Shown here: positions 41,969 through 52,063 of the stretch, in pieces
Position numbering within the stretch: the stretch's first letter is position 1
How the letters are laid out: the number at the start of each line of letters is the position of its first letter
NCBI RefSeq assembly: GCF_934668725.1
Contig: NZ_CAKUOF010000004.1
Location: 124,001 to 188,000 of the forward strand
Direction of reading: 5' to 3'
Length of the DNA: 64,000 nt
DNA from: an uncultured Dysgonomonas sp.
GTDB lineage: Bacteria; Bacteroidota; Bacteroidia; Bacteroidales; Dysgonomonadaceae
Translations under genes and position numbers: made by a program
Notes under the pieces: model-generated
What the model saw: only the letters and a program-made list of their open reading frames with translations
Told to the model about the DNA's origin: nothing
The model's database searches: none

Positions 41969-43783
41969 ATGAAAAATATAATTAATATAGTCGTAATGCT
42001 AGCCATAGCTATGAGCTTTACTGCATGTCAGGATTGGCTGGATATGGAATCGGAAAGTAAATTCGATAACGCTACTGTTTTTGAAAATGTTGATAGAGCC
42101 GAAATGGCTGTTATTGGTTGTTACACAAGTATTTTTAATCGTGAGTTATATTATCAGTTGGGGATGGGTACAGACGAATGTATCTCGACCGAAGGTGATA
42201 CTAACTCTAAAAATCAGGTTGCTAACTATGTATTCAATACTTCTAATATACCTACTTCAACCTATACTGCTATGTATGCAGGCATAGAGTACGCCAATAT
42301 TTGTATAAAGAAACTATCGGCTATGGAAGGTTCATCAGAGGCAGAAAAGAAAAAGATCAACATGCTATTGGGGGAATGCTATGCAATCAGAGGTATGAAC
42401 TATCTGAATATCGTTCGCTTCTTTGGAGATGTTCCTTATTCAACAATACCGGTTGAAGATGCAGGCACCTTCTTTTCGTCACGCGTAAGCCGCGACATAA
42501 TAATGGATGGTTCTGTAGAAGATCTTCAAAAAGCAGTGGAGCTCTTGCCGTGGCAGGGAGAAGGAATGGTTACTTCCGTTGAACGTTTCACTAAAAACTC
42601 AGCTTATGGAATTCTGGCTCGGGTAGCTCTATACGCAGCAGGTTATTCTTTGCGATGGGATTTAAATACCTATGATCCGGGATCGGTTAAAATGGCTCAG
42701 CGTGAAGATGCTGCTCGTATTAAAGAGCTGTATGGAATAGCTAGAGATGCTTGTAAAGCTGTTGTTGACAGAGGAGAAAATGACCTGATTGATTATGAAA
42801 CTGTTTTCCGTGATTTAGTGAATGGTCGATACAACAAAGAATCGATGCTGGAATATGGTCAGTATGGGAATGATGTAAATGGTTCTGCTATAGGATATAC
42901 CAATGGAATGTTCTGTCATACGACATGCATGTTTGAGAAAGCAACACCAGCTATGACAGCCCTACCTACATATTGGTACGATTTCGAAGATGGGGATGTA
43001 CGTCGTGATGTTACGCTTTGTAATTATGGTATAGCCGGTGATAATACTCGTCAGATGAGTGCTTATTCGAGTATGAGCATCGGTAAATTCAGGGTTACAT
43101 GGAAGAAAGGAGTAGGGACAGCTATAAATAAACGTGATATTAATTGGCCTTTCTTACGCTATTCAGATGTATTATTGATGTATGCAGAGGCCGAGAATGA
43201 ACTAAACAAAGGCATTACTCCTACGGCAAAATGGGCATATGAAAAAGTAAGATTACGTGGATTTAAAAATAATGCATCTAAAATAGGTGCTACCCCTTCA
43301 AGTTATCAGGCATTCAGAGATGCTATTATCAATGAGCGTAAATTAGAACTGGGTTTCGAAGGAATGCGTAGAACTGATCTTGTTCGCTGGGGAATACATT
43401 TCGAGGTATTAACCCAAGCCAAACAAAATGTAATAGATATGGCAAATCATACAGGTAAATATGCAAATATTGATCGTTTCAGAGCATATAAAAAAGAAAA
43501 AGCAACTTCATTCGAAGATCCGGTTGTTGCCGTATCCTACATTGGTTACAAATCAGAACCTACTGCTGATGAGAAGGCTAAGTTAAAAACAGACGGGTAT
43601 ACATTACTTGATATGTATAGCAATGTATCTCTTCATTATACACAGAAGTTGGAACCAAAAGCTACATGGGTGCAAAGCATTTTCAGAGGGTTAGAGAAAA
43701 ATAAAGTAGAACTTTTACCACTGAATTCTGAGACTATTGATACGAATACGGGGTTGAAGGGTCAGCAACATCCTTTGTATTAA
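41969..43783 (+). CDS. SusD/RagB-like glycan-binding lipoprotein
   Basis: Surface lipoprotein that caps the SusC barrel and captures glycan, 604 aa. The lipobox is SFTACQDWLD (Cys20). The N-terminal TPR-like region (AIRGMNYLNIVRFFGDVPY) and the C-terminal RagB/SusD family motif (RYSDVLLMYAEAENELNKG, ERKLELGFEGMRRTDLVRWG) are typical. It immediately follows SusC and precedes the PL1-GH43-like gene by two bases, so these form one transcription unit. Confidence 0.95.
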   Translation: MKNIINIVVMLAIAMSFTACQDWLDMESESKFDNATVFENVDRAEMAVIGCYTSIFNRELYYQLGMGTDECISTEGDTNSKNQVANYVFNTSNIPTSTYTAMYAGIEYANICIKKLSAMEGSSEAEKKKINMLLGECYAIRGMNYLNIVRFFGDVPYSTIPVEDAGTFFSSRVSRDIIMDGSVEDLQKAVELLPWQGEGMVTSVERFTKNSAYGILARVALYAAGYSLRWDLNTYDPGSVKMAQREDAARIKELYGIARDACKAVVDRGENDLIDYETVFRDLVNGRYNKESMLEYGQYGNDVNGSAIGYTNGMFCHTTCMFEKATPAMTALPTYWYDFEDGDVRRDVTLCNYGIAGDNTRQMSAYSSMSIGKFRVTWKKGVGTAINKRDINWPFLRYSDVLLMYAEAENELNKGITPTAKWAYEKVRLRGFKNNASKIGATPSSYQAFRDAIINERKLELGFEGMRRTDLVRWGIHFEVLTQAKQNVIDMANHTGKYANIDRFRAYKKEKATSFEDPVVAVSYIGYKSEPTADEKAKLKTDGYTLLDMYSNVSLHYTQKLEPKATWVQSIFRGLEKNKVELLPLNSETIDTNTGLKGQQHPLY

Positions 43784-43785
43784 AG

Positions 43786-46140
43786 ATGTTTAGATATATA
43801 ACTCTATTTTTAATCATATTTTGCTTTTCTGGTTTGTATGCACAACCGTTGGCTTTTCCGACAGCGGAAGGTTATGGTAAGTATACAACAGGAGGACGTG
43901 GAGGACGCGTACTTGTAGTTACAAATTTGAATGATTCGGGAGAAGGCAGCCTTCGTGATGCTATCGGGCAAAAAGGAGCACGTATCATTTTGTTCGCAGT
44001 AGACGGAACGATAGACTTAAAGTCGAAACTTATCATAACGAATGACAGTATAACCATTGCCGGGCAAAGTGCACCCGGTGATGGCATCTGTTTGAAGGGA
44101 TATCCCTTTTACATACGAGCCAATAACGTGATAGTACGTTATATCCGTTCACGGATGGGAGACCTGCATGGAGTAGAAGATGATGCTATCGGAGCTATAA
44201 AAGTAAAAGACTTAATAGTCGATCATTGCTCTGCTTCTTGGTCGGTTGATGAATGTCTTTCTATTTATAATTCGGAGAATGTAACAGTACAATGGTGCAT
44301 GATTACCCATAGCTTATCTAAGTCGGCACACTCAAAAGGAGCACATGGCTTTGGTGGAATTTGGGGTGGTTGCGGAGCTACTTTTCATCACAATTTGATG
44401 GCTCATCACAGTAGCCGTAACCCTCGCTTTGCATCAGATGGATGCTCACCCGTAGATTTTCGAAATAATGTGGTTTACAATTGGGGATTCAAGTCTGCCT
44501 ATGGAGGAGGACGTTCGGGGAAAGTAAACTTTGTAGCTAATTACTATAAACCCGGCCCTGCAACATCGGATGATAAACGTGCATGGTTTCTCGATCCGGC
44601 AAAAGATGGAACAGGCTCTTACTATCTGTCAGATAATGTGATGGAAGGAAACCAGCTTGTCACTTCTGATAATTGGAAAGGAGTAGGTGTGACAAAAAGA
44701 GTTCGTGCAAACGAACCGTTTCCATTTGTTTCTATCAATCAGAATTCAGCCGAAGTTGCTTATCAAAGAGTATTAGCTGAGGCAGGTTGTAATTTACATC
44801 GAGATAGTTACGATATCCGTGTTATCGAAGAAGTCAGGACAAGTACAGCCAATGGAGGCGAAACTTATGGCGGAGGTAACAAAGGAATTATTGATTCTCA
44901 AAATGCAGTTGGAGGATGGCCTCAATTAAAACAGGGGAAATATCCTCAAGATAGCGATGGAGATGGCATACCCGATGAATGGGAAATAAAGCATAAATTG
45001 AATCCGAATGATAGTAAAGATGGAAATATGTACAATCTCAGTAAAGATTATACAAATATTGAAGTCTATTTGAATTCTTTAGTAGATTTAGATACACATT
45101 ATTTTTCGGTACTGAAAAAAGAGCAGGATAAAAATATCATACAGAAATATCCACGGGATAAAATTTCAGATTTTAGTAAGAATCTTCAGCCTATGGGGCG
45201 TATTCTTGAATCCGAAGAATATTATGTGTGGTGTTGTGCTCCCATTTATGGCGATGATGGTAAGGTACATGTATTCTATTCCCGTTGGCCTGAAAAATAC
45301 AAAATGGGAGGTTGGATACATAAATCGGAAATCGCCCATGCCGTAGCCGATCGACCCGAAGGACCTTATACTTATTTAGAAACAGTTTTATCACCTCGTG
45401 AAGGATATTTCGATGCAACGACTTGTCATAATCCGCATATTCAATATCTGAATGGTATGTATTATTTATTCTATATGGGGAATAGTGATGGTACGGTTAA
45501 TACGAAACGAATAGGTTTAGCGAAATCTAAATCGATAAACGGGCCTTGGATCAGATCGGACAAACCGATTTTAGAAGCCGGAGAAACAGGTGCTTGGGAT
45601 GATTGCAATACAACTAATCCTGCATTTGTTTCTAATCCTAAGGGACAGGCTTGGTTATACTATAAATCGTGGAATAAAGAGGCTTATCAGAATGAGAAAG
45701 GAGCCATAAGAGCTAATCGCAAATATGGTTTGGCTATTGCCGATAATATCGAAGGAGAGTATAAAAGATATGAGAGTAATCCCGTTGTAGATTTCTCAAA
45801 ATATGGAGAAAATAAGCAAGTCGAAGATGCTTATGTATACATCGAAGATGGCAAATTCAAAATGTTGATGCGGGACATGGGATATTTTGACCATGAAGTC
45901 GGTTTGATTTTTGAATCTGTGGATGGATTCAATTGGTCGGAACCCCAAATAGCTTGGTTTGGAGCCGATGTCTATTTGGAAGAACCCCCTGCTCCTTCAC
46001 ATTTAAAAAGATACGGGCGTTTTGAGCGTCCTCAGTTATTAATGAAAGACGGAAAACCTGCATACCTCTTCAATGCTATGCAAGGAGGACAGTTTGGAAC
46101 ATCTTCCGGTTTTGTCTTTAAAATCAGTACAAATGAATAA
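43786..46140 (+). CDS. pectate lyase (PL1-like) fused to a GH43-like beta-propeller
   Basis: 784 aa with signal peptide (1-19). Residues about 21-435 are a right-handed beta-helix of the pectate lyase superfamily, with the catalytic-Arg signature HHSSRNPRFASDG (about 207-219) and DHCSASWSVDE (about 146-156). A Ca-binding thrombospondin-3-like linker (DSDGDGIPDEWE, about 389-400) follows. Residues about 470-784 are a five-bladed GH43/GH32-like propeller (DDGKVHVFYSRW, HNPHIQYLNGMYYLFYMG). The first domain would cut homogalacturonan or RG backbone by beta-elimination, and the second may remove arabinose or galactose side groups or bind glycan. The acidic catalytic residues of the propeller are not certain. 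Confidence 0.85.
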   Translation: MFRYITLFLIIFCFSGLYAQPLAFPTAEGYGKYTTGGRGGRVLVVTNLNDSGEGSLRDAIGQKGARIILFAVDGTIDLKSKLIITNDSITIAGQSAPGDGICLKGYPFYIRANNVIVRYIRSRMGDLHGVEDDAIGAIKVKDLIVDHCSASWSVDECLSIYNSENVTVQWCMITHSLSKSAHSKGAHGFGGIWGGCGATFHHNLMAHHSSRNPRFASDGCSPVDFRNNVVYNWGFKSAYGGGRSGKVNFVANYYKPGPATSDDKRAWFLDPAKDGTGSYYLSDNVMEGNQLVTSDNWKGVGVTKRVRANEPFPFVSINQNSAEVAYQRVLAEAGCNLHRDSYDIRVIEEVRTSTANGGETYGGGNKGIIDSQNAVGGWPQLKQGKYPQDSDGDGIPDEWEIKHKLNPNDSKDGNMYNLSKDYTNIEVYLNSLVDLDTHYFSVLKKEQDKNIIQKYPRDKISDFSKNLQPMGRILESEEYYVWCCAPIYGDDGKVHVFYSRWPEKYKMGGWIHKSEIAHAVADRPEGPYTYLETVLSPREGYFDATTCHNPHIQYLNGMYYLFYMGNSDGTVNTKRIGLAKSKSINGPWIRSDKPILEAGETGAWDDCNTTNPAFVSNPKGQAWLYYKSWNKEAYQNEKGAIRANRKYGLAIADNIEGEYKRYESNPVVDFSKYGENKQVEDAYVYIEDGKFKMLMRDMGYFDHEVGLIFESVDGFNWSEPQIAWFGADVYLEEPPAPSHLKRYGRFERPQLLMKDGKPAYLFNAMQGGQFGTSSGFVFKISTNE

Positions 46141-46150
46141 TCGTTTTACT

Positions 46151-48277
46151 ATGAAGAAATGGAGTTTTATTGTCTTGGTAGGTTTCTTAGTCGCTTGCGG
46201 ATCAGGGAAACAGGAAAAGATAGACAGATATGCACTTGTAGAGAGAAACAATCCGAAAGTGACAGAGTTTGAAGAATTATCGTCCTTATCGGTTGGCAAT
46301 GGTAATTTTGCTTTTACGGTAGATGCTACGGGATTACAAACTTACCCTGAGCTTTATTCTGCGGGAGTTCCTTTGGGCACTCAATCGCAGTGGGGATGGC
46401 ATAATTTTGCTAACCCCGAAAACTATAAGCACGACGAAACCCTCAAAAATTATAATTTCCGAGGATGGGAAGAACCTTATGCTGTTCAGTTCAATGAACC
46501 GGGAAGACCCAAAGAAGCTGCCGATTGGTATCGTGCCAATGCACACCGTTTACATTTAGGAAATGTAGGATTAGAGCTAACTCATGCAGACGGAAGTTCT
46601 GTAAAAGCAAATGAGATAAAGGGAATAAATCAAACACTTGATCTTTGGAATGGAGCAGTTTTAAGTCGGTTCGAACTGGATTCGGATTCAGCATCGGTTC
46701 AAACGGTTTGTAACCCCGATAAAGACCAGATAGCAGTAGCTTTAAACTCGGAATTGATGAAAAAAGGCAATATGAAAGTCAATTTTAGATTTGCTTATCC
46801 TACCGGAAAGCATACGGATGACGCTTCGGATTGGTCGGTTCCCGAAAAACATAAAACAGAAATATTGACTCAGGATGATCAATCATTTGTACTTAAACGA
46901 ACGCTTGATAGTACCACCTATTACGTGAACGTTAAATGGGAGGGTAAAGCATCGGTAAGCCAAAAAGAAGCACATTATTTTGTATTGAGTCCCGAAGGCA
47001 AAGATTTTTTGTTCACTTGTGAGTTTACAGACAAGAACCCTGCTGAAACAAAAAATACTGCAAAAGAAGTTTTCGAAGCATCAGCTAAATACTGGCAATC
47101 GTTTTGGGAAAAAGGCGGTGCTATTGATTTCTCGAAATGTACAGACGCCAGAGCCAAAGAATTGGAAAGACGGGTTGTACTATCTCAGTATCTGATGGCT
47201 ATACAATCGGCTGGAATGTACCCACCACAAGAAACAGGTTTGACCTATAATAGTTGGTTTGGAAAATTCCATTTGGAAATGCATTGGTGGCATGCCGTTC
47301 AGTTTGCATTGTGGAACAGAACCGACTTATTAGAACGCAGTATGGATTGGTATGCAACCGCTTATCCTGTAGCTAAATCAATTGCCGAAAGACAAGGATT
47401 TAAAGGAGTGCGTTGGATGAAAATGACCGATCCTTCGGGTTTAGAAGCACCTTCTAAAGTAGGGTCTTTCCTGATATGGCAGCAGCCTCACTTTATATAT
47501 ATGGCTGAATTAATTTACAGAAATAATCCGTCACCCGAAGTCTTGGAGAAATATAACTTCTTGGTGCAGGAAACTGCCGAATTTATGGCATCATTTGCCA
47601 CTTATGAAGAATTGGAAGGACGTTATATATTGAAAGGTATAATTCCTGCTCAGGAATCGTTAAGAGCATCGGAAACGATTAATCCCCCGTTCGAATTATC
47701 TTATTGGCATTATGCCATGTCGGTAGCTCAACAATGGAGAGAAAGAGCCGGCGAGAAAAGAAAACCTCAATGGGATGAATTGATCGACAAACTATCGCCG
47801 CTAGCCTCTTTAGATGGCTTGTATCTTGCTGCTGAGGATGCAGTAGATACATACAAAGATATTCGTTTTACATCCGATCATCCTGCTGTGTTGGGAGCTA
47901 TGGGTGTCTTGCCTCAAAACAAACTGATACGCCCCGATTACATGAAAAATACATTAGACTGGATTCTGGAAAATTGGAACTGGGGTAAAACATGGGGGTG
48001 GGATTATCCGATGACAGCCATGTGTGCTGCACGTTTGGGCGAACCCGAAAAAGCTGTTGAGGCTTTATTGATGGATAAACGTACAAATACCTATCTAGGG
48101 AATGGGCATAATTATCAGGATTCACGCCTGAGAGTGTATTTACCCGGCAATGGAGGATTGTTAACAGCAGTAGCCATGATGTGTGCCGGATGGGATGGAA
48201 ATAAAGTAGAAACTCCCGGATTCCCTAAAGATGGAACATGGAATGTTGTTTGGGAAGGTTTAAAACCTATGCCGTAA
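46151..48277 (+). CDS. six-hairpin (alpha/alpha)6 glycosidase-like lipoprotein, family unassigned
   Basis: 708 aa from the ATG at 46151, which begins a good lipoprotein signal (IVLVGFLVACGSG). The frame is open further upstream to 46073, but that part overlaps the previous gene and lacks a signal. The N-terminal beta-sandwich (about 30-260) and C-terminal six-hairpin domain resemble clan GH-L enzymes (GH65, GH15, GH95). Notable stretches are GKFHLEMHWWHAVQFALWNR, GVRWMKMTDPSG and HNYQDSRLRVYLPGNGG. I cannot assign a CAZy family, and the catalytic acids are not obvious. Context says a pectin side-chain hydrolase. Confidence 0.7.
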   Translation: MKKWSFIVLVGFLVACGSGKQEKIDRYALVERNNPKVTEFEELSSLSVGNGNFAFTVDATGLQTYPELYSAGVPLGTQSQWGWHNFANPENYKHDETLKNYNFRGWEEPYAVQFNEPGRPKEAADWYRANAHRLHLGNVGLELTHADGSSVKANEIKGINQTLDLWNGAVLSRFELDSDSASVQTVCNPDKDQIAVALNSELMKKGNMKVNFRFAYPTGKHTDDASDWSVPEKHKTEILTQDDQSFVLKRTLDSTTYYVNVKWEGKASVSQKEAHYFVLSPEGKDFLFTCEFTDKNPAETKNTAKEVFEASAKYWQSFWEKGGAIDFSKCTDARAKELERRVVLSQYLMAIQSAGMYPPQETGLTYNSWFGKFHLEMHWWHAVQFALWNRTDLLERSMDWYATAYPVAKSIAERQGFKGVRWMKMTDPSGLEAPSKVGSFLIWQQPHFIYMAELIYRNNPSPEVLEKYNFLVQETAEFMASFATYEELEGRYILKGIIPAQESLRASETINPPFELSYWHYAMSVAQQWRERAGEKRKPQWDELIDKLSPLASLDGLYLAAEDAVDTYKDIRFTSDHPAVLGAMGVLPQNKLIRPDYMKNTLDWILENWNWGKTWGWDYPMTAMCAARLGEPEKAVEALLMDKRTNTYLGNGHNYQDSRLRVYLPGNGGLLTAVAMMCAGWDGNKVETPGFPKDGTWNVVWEGLKPMP

Positions 48278-48281
48278 AAAT

Positions 48282-48339
48282 GTAGGGGCAGACCTATGTG
48301 TCTGCCCAATATAGGGTGAACACATAGATTCACCCCTAC
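48282..48339 (+). repeat. REP-like double stem-loop
   Basis: Outer stem GTAGGGG/CCCCTAC (48282-48288 with 48333-48339) encloses two hairpins: GGGCAGAC/GTCTGCCC (loop CTATGT) and GGGTGAA/TTCACCC (loop CACATAGA). This is the general form of REP-like dispersed palindromes. It sits in the 83-base gap between two enzyme genes and could stabilise or terminate the upstream mRNA. Confidence 0.65.
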
Positions 48340-48360
48340 TGAAACCTTAAAATATATAAC

Positions 48361-51300
48361 ATGAGGCACCTTATACTGATATTTTCTTTACTTCTTTTTT
48401 CTTCTGTAAATATCTTGGGACAACCTCAAGTATATTGGCATGGAAAAGAACGAAAGCTAAGGTATACTCCAGAAGGAGAAGACTTCGTTATTGTAAATGG
48501 AGATAGAAAATTTAATAGAGCTTTGTATGGAACAAATACAGCTTTCCGTATAGAAACAGGCGATTTACCCGAATTTGGTTTGTTCATGCCTAATATGGGT
48601 GGGAATCTGCAATTGGGGCTAATCATAGATAGTAAAAGCTTATGGTTAAATGATGCCGAATATATCAAGTCTGTTTATCGTTCAGGTAGCCGGATTTATG
48701 AAATAAAAGATCCTTTTATCCAGCCGGGAAAAATCACAATTTCAGTGTTGGCAATGGCAGATGCCGAAGGTTTAATAATGAAAATAGAATCGGAAAATCT
48801 GCCAAATAATATAGACCTGATTACCACTTTTGGAGGAGCAAGCAATAAGCGCTTTTTCAGGAATGGAGATTTGGGTGTGGATGATCCCAATGCTTTTGGC
48901 TTGCAACCCGCTGCTTGCTTAAATAATGTATTTACGGTCAGAGATAATTCATTTGTTTTGGAGTATGGTCAAGGGACAAAGGGAGGGACACAAGAAATAG
49001 TAGCTGTATTTCCCGAAAATTCAGAGTTGAAACTAGCATCCCCTTATGCTGTGACAACACCTTTGAATGTCTGGAAATCGAGCGTTGTTGAAAATAAACC
49101 GATTATACTTTGTCGAACATCTTTAAACTCTTCTAATACTTATTATTTTGCTGTCCAAAATAACAAAGAGAAAGTTCTTCTTTATACAGAACTAAAGAAA
49201 TGCTTTGAAGATGCCGAAGCTAAACGTAAATCAATTGCCGAAACTGTAAAAATAAATACCCCTGATCCGTATTTCAATACTTTGGGAGGAGTTTTGAGTA
49301 TTGCCGCAGATGGTATCTGGGATCCCGATTGTTGGCAACACGGGGCAGTTGGATGGCGTATGCCTCTCAACGGATGGCGTGCGGCTTATGTGGGCGATGC
49401 CATTGGTTGGCACGATAGAGCCAGAAAACATTTCGATGGATATGCAGCCTCACAGATTACAAACATAGAACCAACTATTCCACATCCGGCACAAGATCGA
49501 AACCTCAATTTGGCACGAGCCGATAAAACGTGGGGTACACAGATGTATAGCAATGGTTACATTACCCGTAATCAGTACAGCACTAACCAGATGCACCATT
49601 ATGATATGAATCTCTGTTATATCGATGAATTGCTTTGGCATTTCAATTGGACGGGTGACATGGATTATGTGCGTAAAATGTGGCCTGTATTGAAAAGCCA
49701 TTTAGCTTGGGAGAAACGAAATTTCGACCCCAATGACGATGGTCTTTATGATGCTTATGCCAGTATTTGGGCGAGCGATGCACTTCAATACAATAGTGGA
49801 AGCGTGACGCATTCATCTGCTTATAATTACAGAGCCAATAAAATGGCTGCTCAAATAGCATCAAAAATAGGAGAAGACCCTAAGCCTTATGCCGATGAGG
49901 CTGATAAGATACTCAAAGCAGTTAATTCTCAATTGTGGCTCGATAATAAAGGATGGTGGGCAGAATATAAAAATTTTATGGGGAATAAAATGATACATCC
50001 CAATGCGGGAATATGGACAGTTTATCATGCCATAGATTCAGATATTCATACACCTTTTCAGGCTTATCAGGCAACACGATACATAGATAATGAGATTCCT
50101 CACATTCCTGTTTTAGCAAGAGGGTTGGAGGATGAGGGGTATCAGACTATTTCTACAACCAATTGGTCACCTTATTCGTGGTCTATAAATAATGTGGCTT
50201 TTGCAGAAGTCGCTCATACTAGTTTAGCTTATTGGCAATCGGGTAGAAACGATGAGGCTTTCAAGCTGTTCAAAAGTTCTGTTTTGGATGGTATGTATCT
50301 TGGAGGCAGTCCCGGAAATATCGGACAAGTAAGCTTTTACGATGCAGCACGTGGCGAATGTTATCGTGACTTTGGCGATCCCATAGGAGTATATTCAAGA
50401 ACACTTATTCAGGGGCTTTTCGGGATATTGCCCGATGCTATGAATAATCGTTTAGAAATTCGTCCCGGATTTCCATCAGCTTGGGAGTATGCATCTGTCT
50501 CAACTCCTGATATTGATTTTGATTTCAAACGTAAAGGTAATATTGATACATATACTATTGATAGTAAGTTTAAAAAGTCATTGAATCTCGATTTACGTTT
50601 AAAGGCTCAAACAGAGAAAATACAATCTGTAAAAGTAAATGGTAAACCTCAGAAATGGTCTTTAGAAGAAAGCGTGGGACAACCTCTCATTAAGATTGAG
50701 AGCGAACTATCAAATAGTTATATGGTAGAAATAGAGTGGGGTGGAAGTAAGTTAGATGAACCTTCATACATATCAACGGGTGTAAAAGGAGAGAATTGGA
50801 CTTTAGAGACTAAATCGAAAGTTCAGGAGATATATGATCCTCAGAATGTATTGACGAATACAAGATCAAAAGCCAATAATGTAACTGGTCGATTGAATGG
50901 AGAGCTAGGGCATCGTACTTTATTTGTTCAACTTAAGCAAGGACAAATGATGTGGTGGCAACCTGTCCATCTGGAAATAAAAGAGCCTGTTTCTATTAAC
51001 TATGATGCAGAAGCTACCAATTTACAATTCACGGTAAAGAATAATTCACATAAAGAGTTGAATGTACAATTGCTTGTAAATTCATATACCCAACCTTTAT
51101 CCATAAAAAAAGGTGAAACCTCTAACTTAGTTACGATTCCAGAGGAGGATATACGATTGGGAACAAACAGATTACAATTAGTCGAAGACGGAAAGGTCAT
51201 TTATGAAACTAATCTAATCAATTGGAATCTAAAAAATCCATCCCCTAATTATGAAACTGTGAATATTGATAATATTCTGAATGCTTCGGTTACTCAGATT

Positions 51301-51975
51301 TTTAAGAATGAGTATCTTACTCCGCGTTCACCCTATACAACATTGCAAGTACCAAAACAAGGAATAGGCGAATGGTGCCACCCGACAATGACTGCTAATA
51401 TAGACGACGTCGGCTTGCGTAAAGCAACCAACGGCAATCTATTTATGACACCATTCGGCGTTCCGTTCCGTACTCAAAGTACCCAGCATGCTAATAATAT
51501 TGCTTTTACTACTTTATGGGATAATTATCCGACTCAGTTATCAGCCCCACTGACAGGAAAGGCATTTCATGCTTATCTGATGATGGCGGGAAGTACCAAC
51601 CACATGCAATGTCATGTAGTAAATGGAACTGTTACAGTTAACTATCAGGATGGAACGACGGAGGTTCTCGAATTAGTAAACCCTGAAACATGGGCACCTA
51701 TTGAGCAGGATTTCTTTATAGATGGGCAAGCATTCAGGTCGAAGCAACCTCGTCCTTATCGTGTTGCTTTCAAAACGGCGTTAGTGAGCCGTGATTTGGA
51801 AACGGATTTGAAAATTAACCCTACCGAGGTTTATGGCCGCTCTATTGACGGTGGAGCAGGAATAATTCTCGATCTGTATTTAAACCCTCAAAAAGAATTA
51901 AAGAACATTGAGGTTAAGGCAGTAGCCAACGAAGTGGTAATTGGATTAATGGCTGTAACTCTTTTACGCAAATAG
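48361..51975 (+). CDS. large secreted six-hairpin glycosidase-like protein (DUF4450-like)
   Basis: 1204 aa with a signal peptide (about 1-20). An N-terminal beta-rich region (about 25-300) leads into an (alpha/alpha)6 domain (about 310-720) like Bac_rhamnosid6H/GH78, with IWDPDCWQHGAVGWRMPLNG, GDAIGWHDRARKHFDG and NDDGLYDAYASIWASD. C-terminal beta-sandwich modules follow (about 740-1204). It resembles DUF4450 proteins of Bacteroidetes from memory, not by search. The natural guess is an alpha-L-rhamnosidase or related enzyme for rhamnogalacturonan. A terminator-like hairpin directly follows. Confidence 0.7.
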   Translation: MRHLILIFSLLLFSSVNILGQPQVYWHGKERKLRYTPEGEDFVIVNGDRKFNRALYGTNTAFRIETGDLPEFGLFMPNMGGNLQLGLIIDSKSLWLNDAEYIKSVYRSGSRIYEIKDPFIQPGKITISVLAMADAEGLIMKIESENLPNNIDLITTFGGASNKRFFRNGDLGVDDPNAFGLQPAACLNNVFTVRDNSFVLEYGQGTKGGTQEIVAVFPENSELKLASPYAVTTPLNVWKSSVVENKPIILCRTSLNSSNTYYFAVQNNKEKVLLYTELKKCFEDAEAKRKSIAETVKINTPDPYFNTLGGVLSIAADGIWDPDCWQHGAVGWRMPLNGWRAAYVGDAIGWHDRARKHFDGYAASQITNIEPTIPHPAQDRNLNLARADKTWGTQMYSNGYITRNQYSTNQMHHYDMNLCYIDELLWHFNWTGDMDYVRKMWPVLKSHLAWEKRNFDPNDDGLYDAYASIWASDALQYNSGSVTHSSAYNYRANKMAAQIASKIGEDPKPYADEADKILKAVNSQLWLDNKGWWAEYKNFMGNKMIHPNAGIWTVYHAIDSDIHTPFQAYQATRYIDNEIPHIPVLARGLEDEGYQTISTTNWSPYSWSINNVAFAEVAHTSLAYWQSGRNDEAFKLFKSSVLDGMYLGGSPGNIGQVSFYDAARGECYRDFGDPIGVYSRTLIQGLFGILPDAMNNRLEIRPGFPSAWEYASVSTPDIDFDFKRKGNIDTYTIDSKFKKSLNLDLRLKAQTEKIQSVKVNGKPQKWSLEESVGQPLIKIESELSNSYMVEIEWGGSKLDEPSYISTGVKGENWTLETKSKVQEIYDPQNVLTNTRSKANNVTGRLNGELGHRTLFVQLKQGQMMWWQPVHLEIKEPVSINYDAEATNLQFTVKNNSHKELNVQLLVNSYTQPLSIKKGETSNLVTIPEEDIRLGTNRLQLVEDGKVIYETNLINWNLKNPSPNYETVNIDNILNASVTQIFKNEYLTPRSPYTTLQVPKQGIGEWCHPTMTANIDDVGLRKATNGNLFMTPFGVPFRTQSTQHANNIAFTTLWDNYPTQLSAPLTGKAFHAYLMMAGSTNHMQCHVVNGTVTVNYQDGTTEVLELVNPETWAPIEQDFFIDGQAFRSKQPRPYRVAFKTALVSRDLETDLKINPTEVYGRSIDGGAGIILDLYLNPQKELKNIEVKAVANEVVIGLMAVTLLRK

Positions 51976-51997
51976 CAAAAGTCATACGATAAAGATC

Positions 51998-52037
51998 AAA
52001 ATGCTTATTTTGAAAGAGTAAGCATTTTGTATTTTTA
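51998..52037 (+). terminator. internal terminator within the pectin locus
   Basis: Stem AAAATGCTTA/TAAGCATTTT with an 11-base loop, then GTATTTTT, 22 bases past the 1204-aa gene. It would reduce transcription into the GH105-GH106-GH28 part of the locus or allow separate control. Confidence 0.75.
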
Positions 52038-52063
52038 TAAGTTGTAACCTATATCAAATATTT

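Noticed and set aside
46073..46150. Earlier start for the six-hairpin lipoprotein
   Set aside because: It overlaps the preceding gene and would bury the lipoprotein signal, which begins at 46151.
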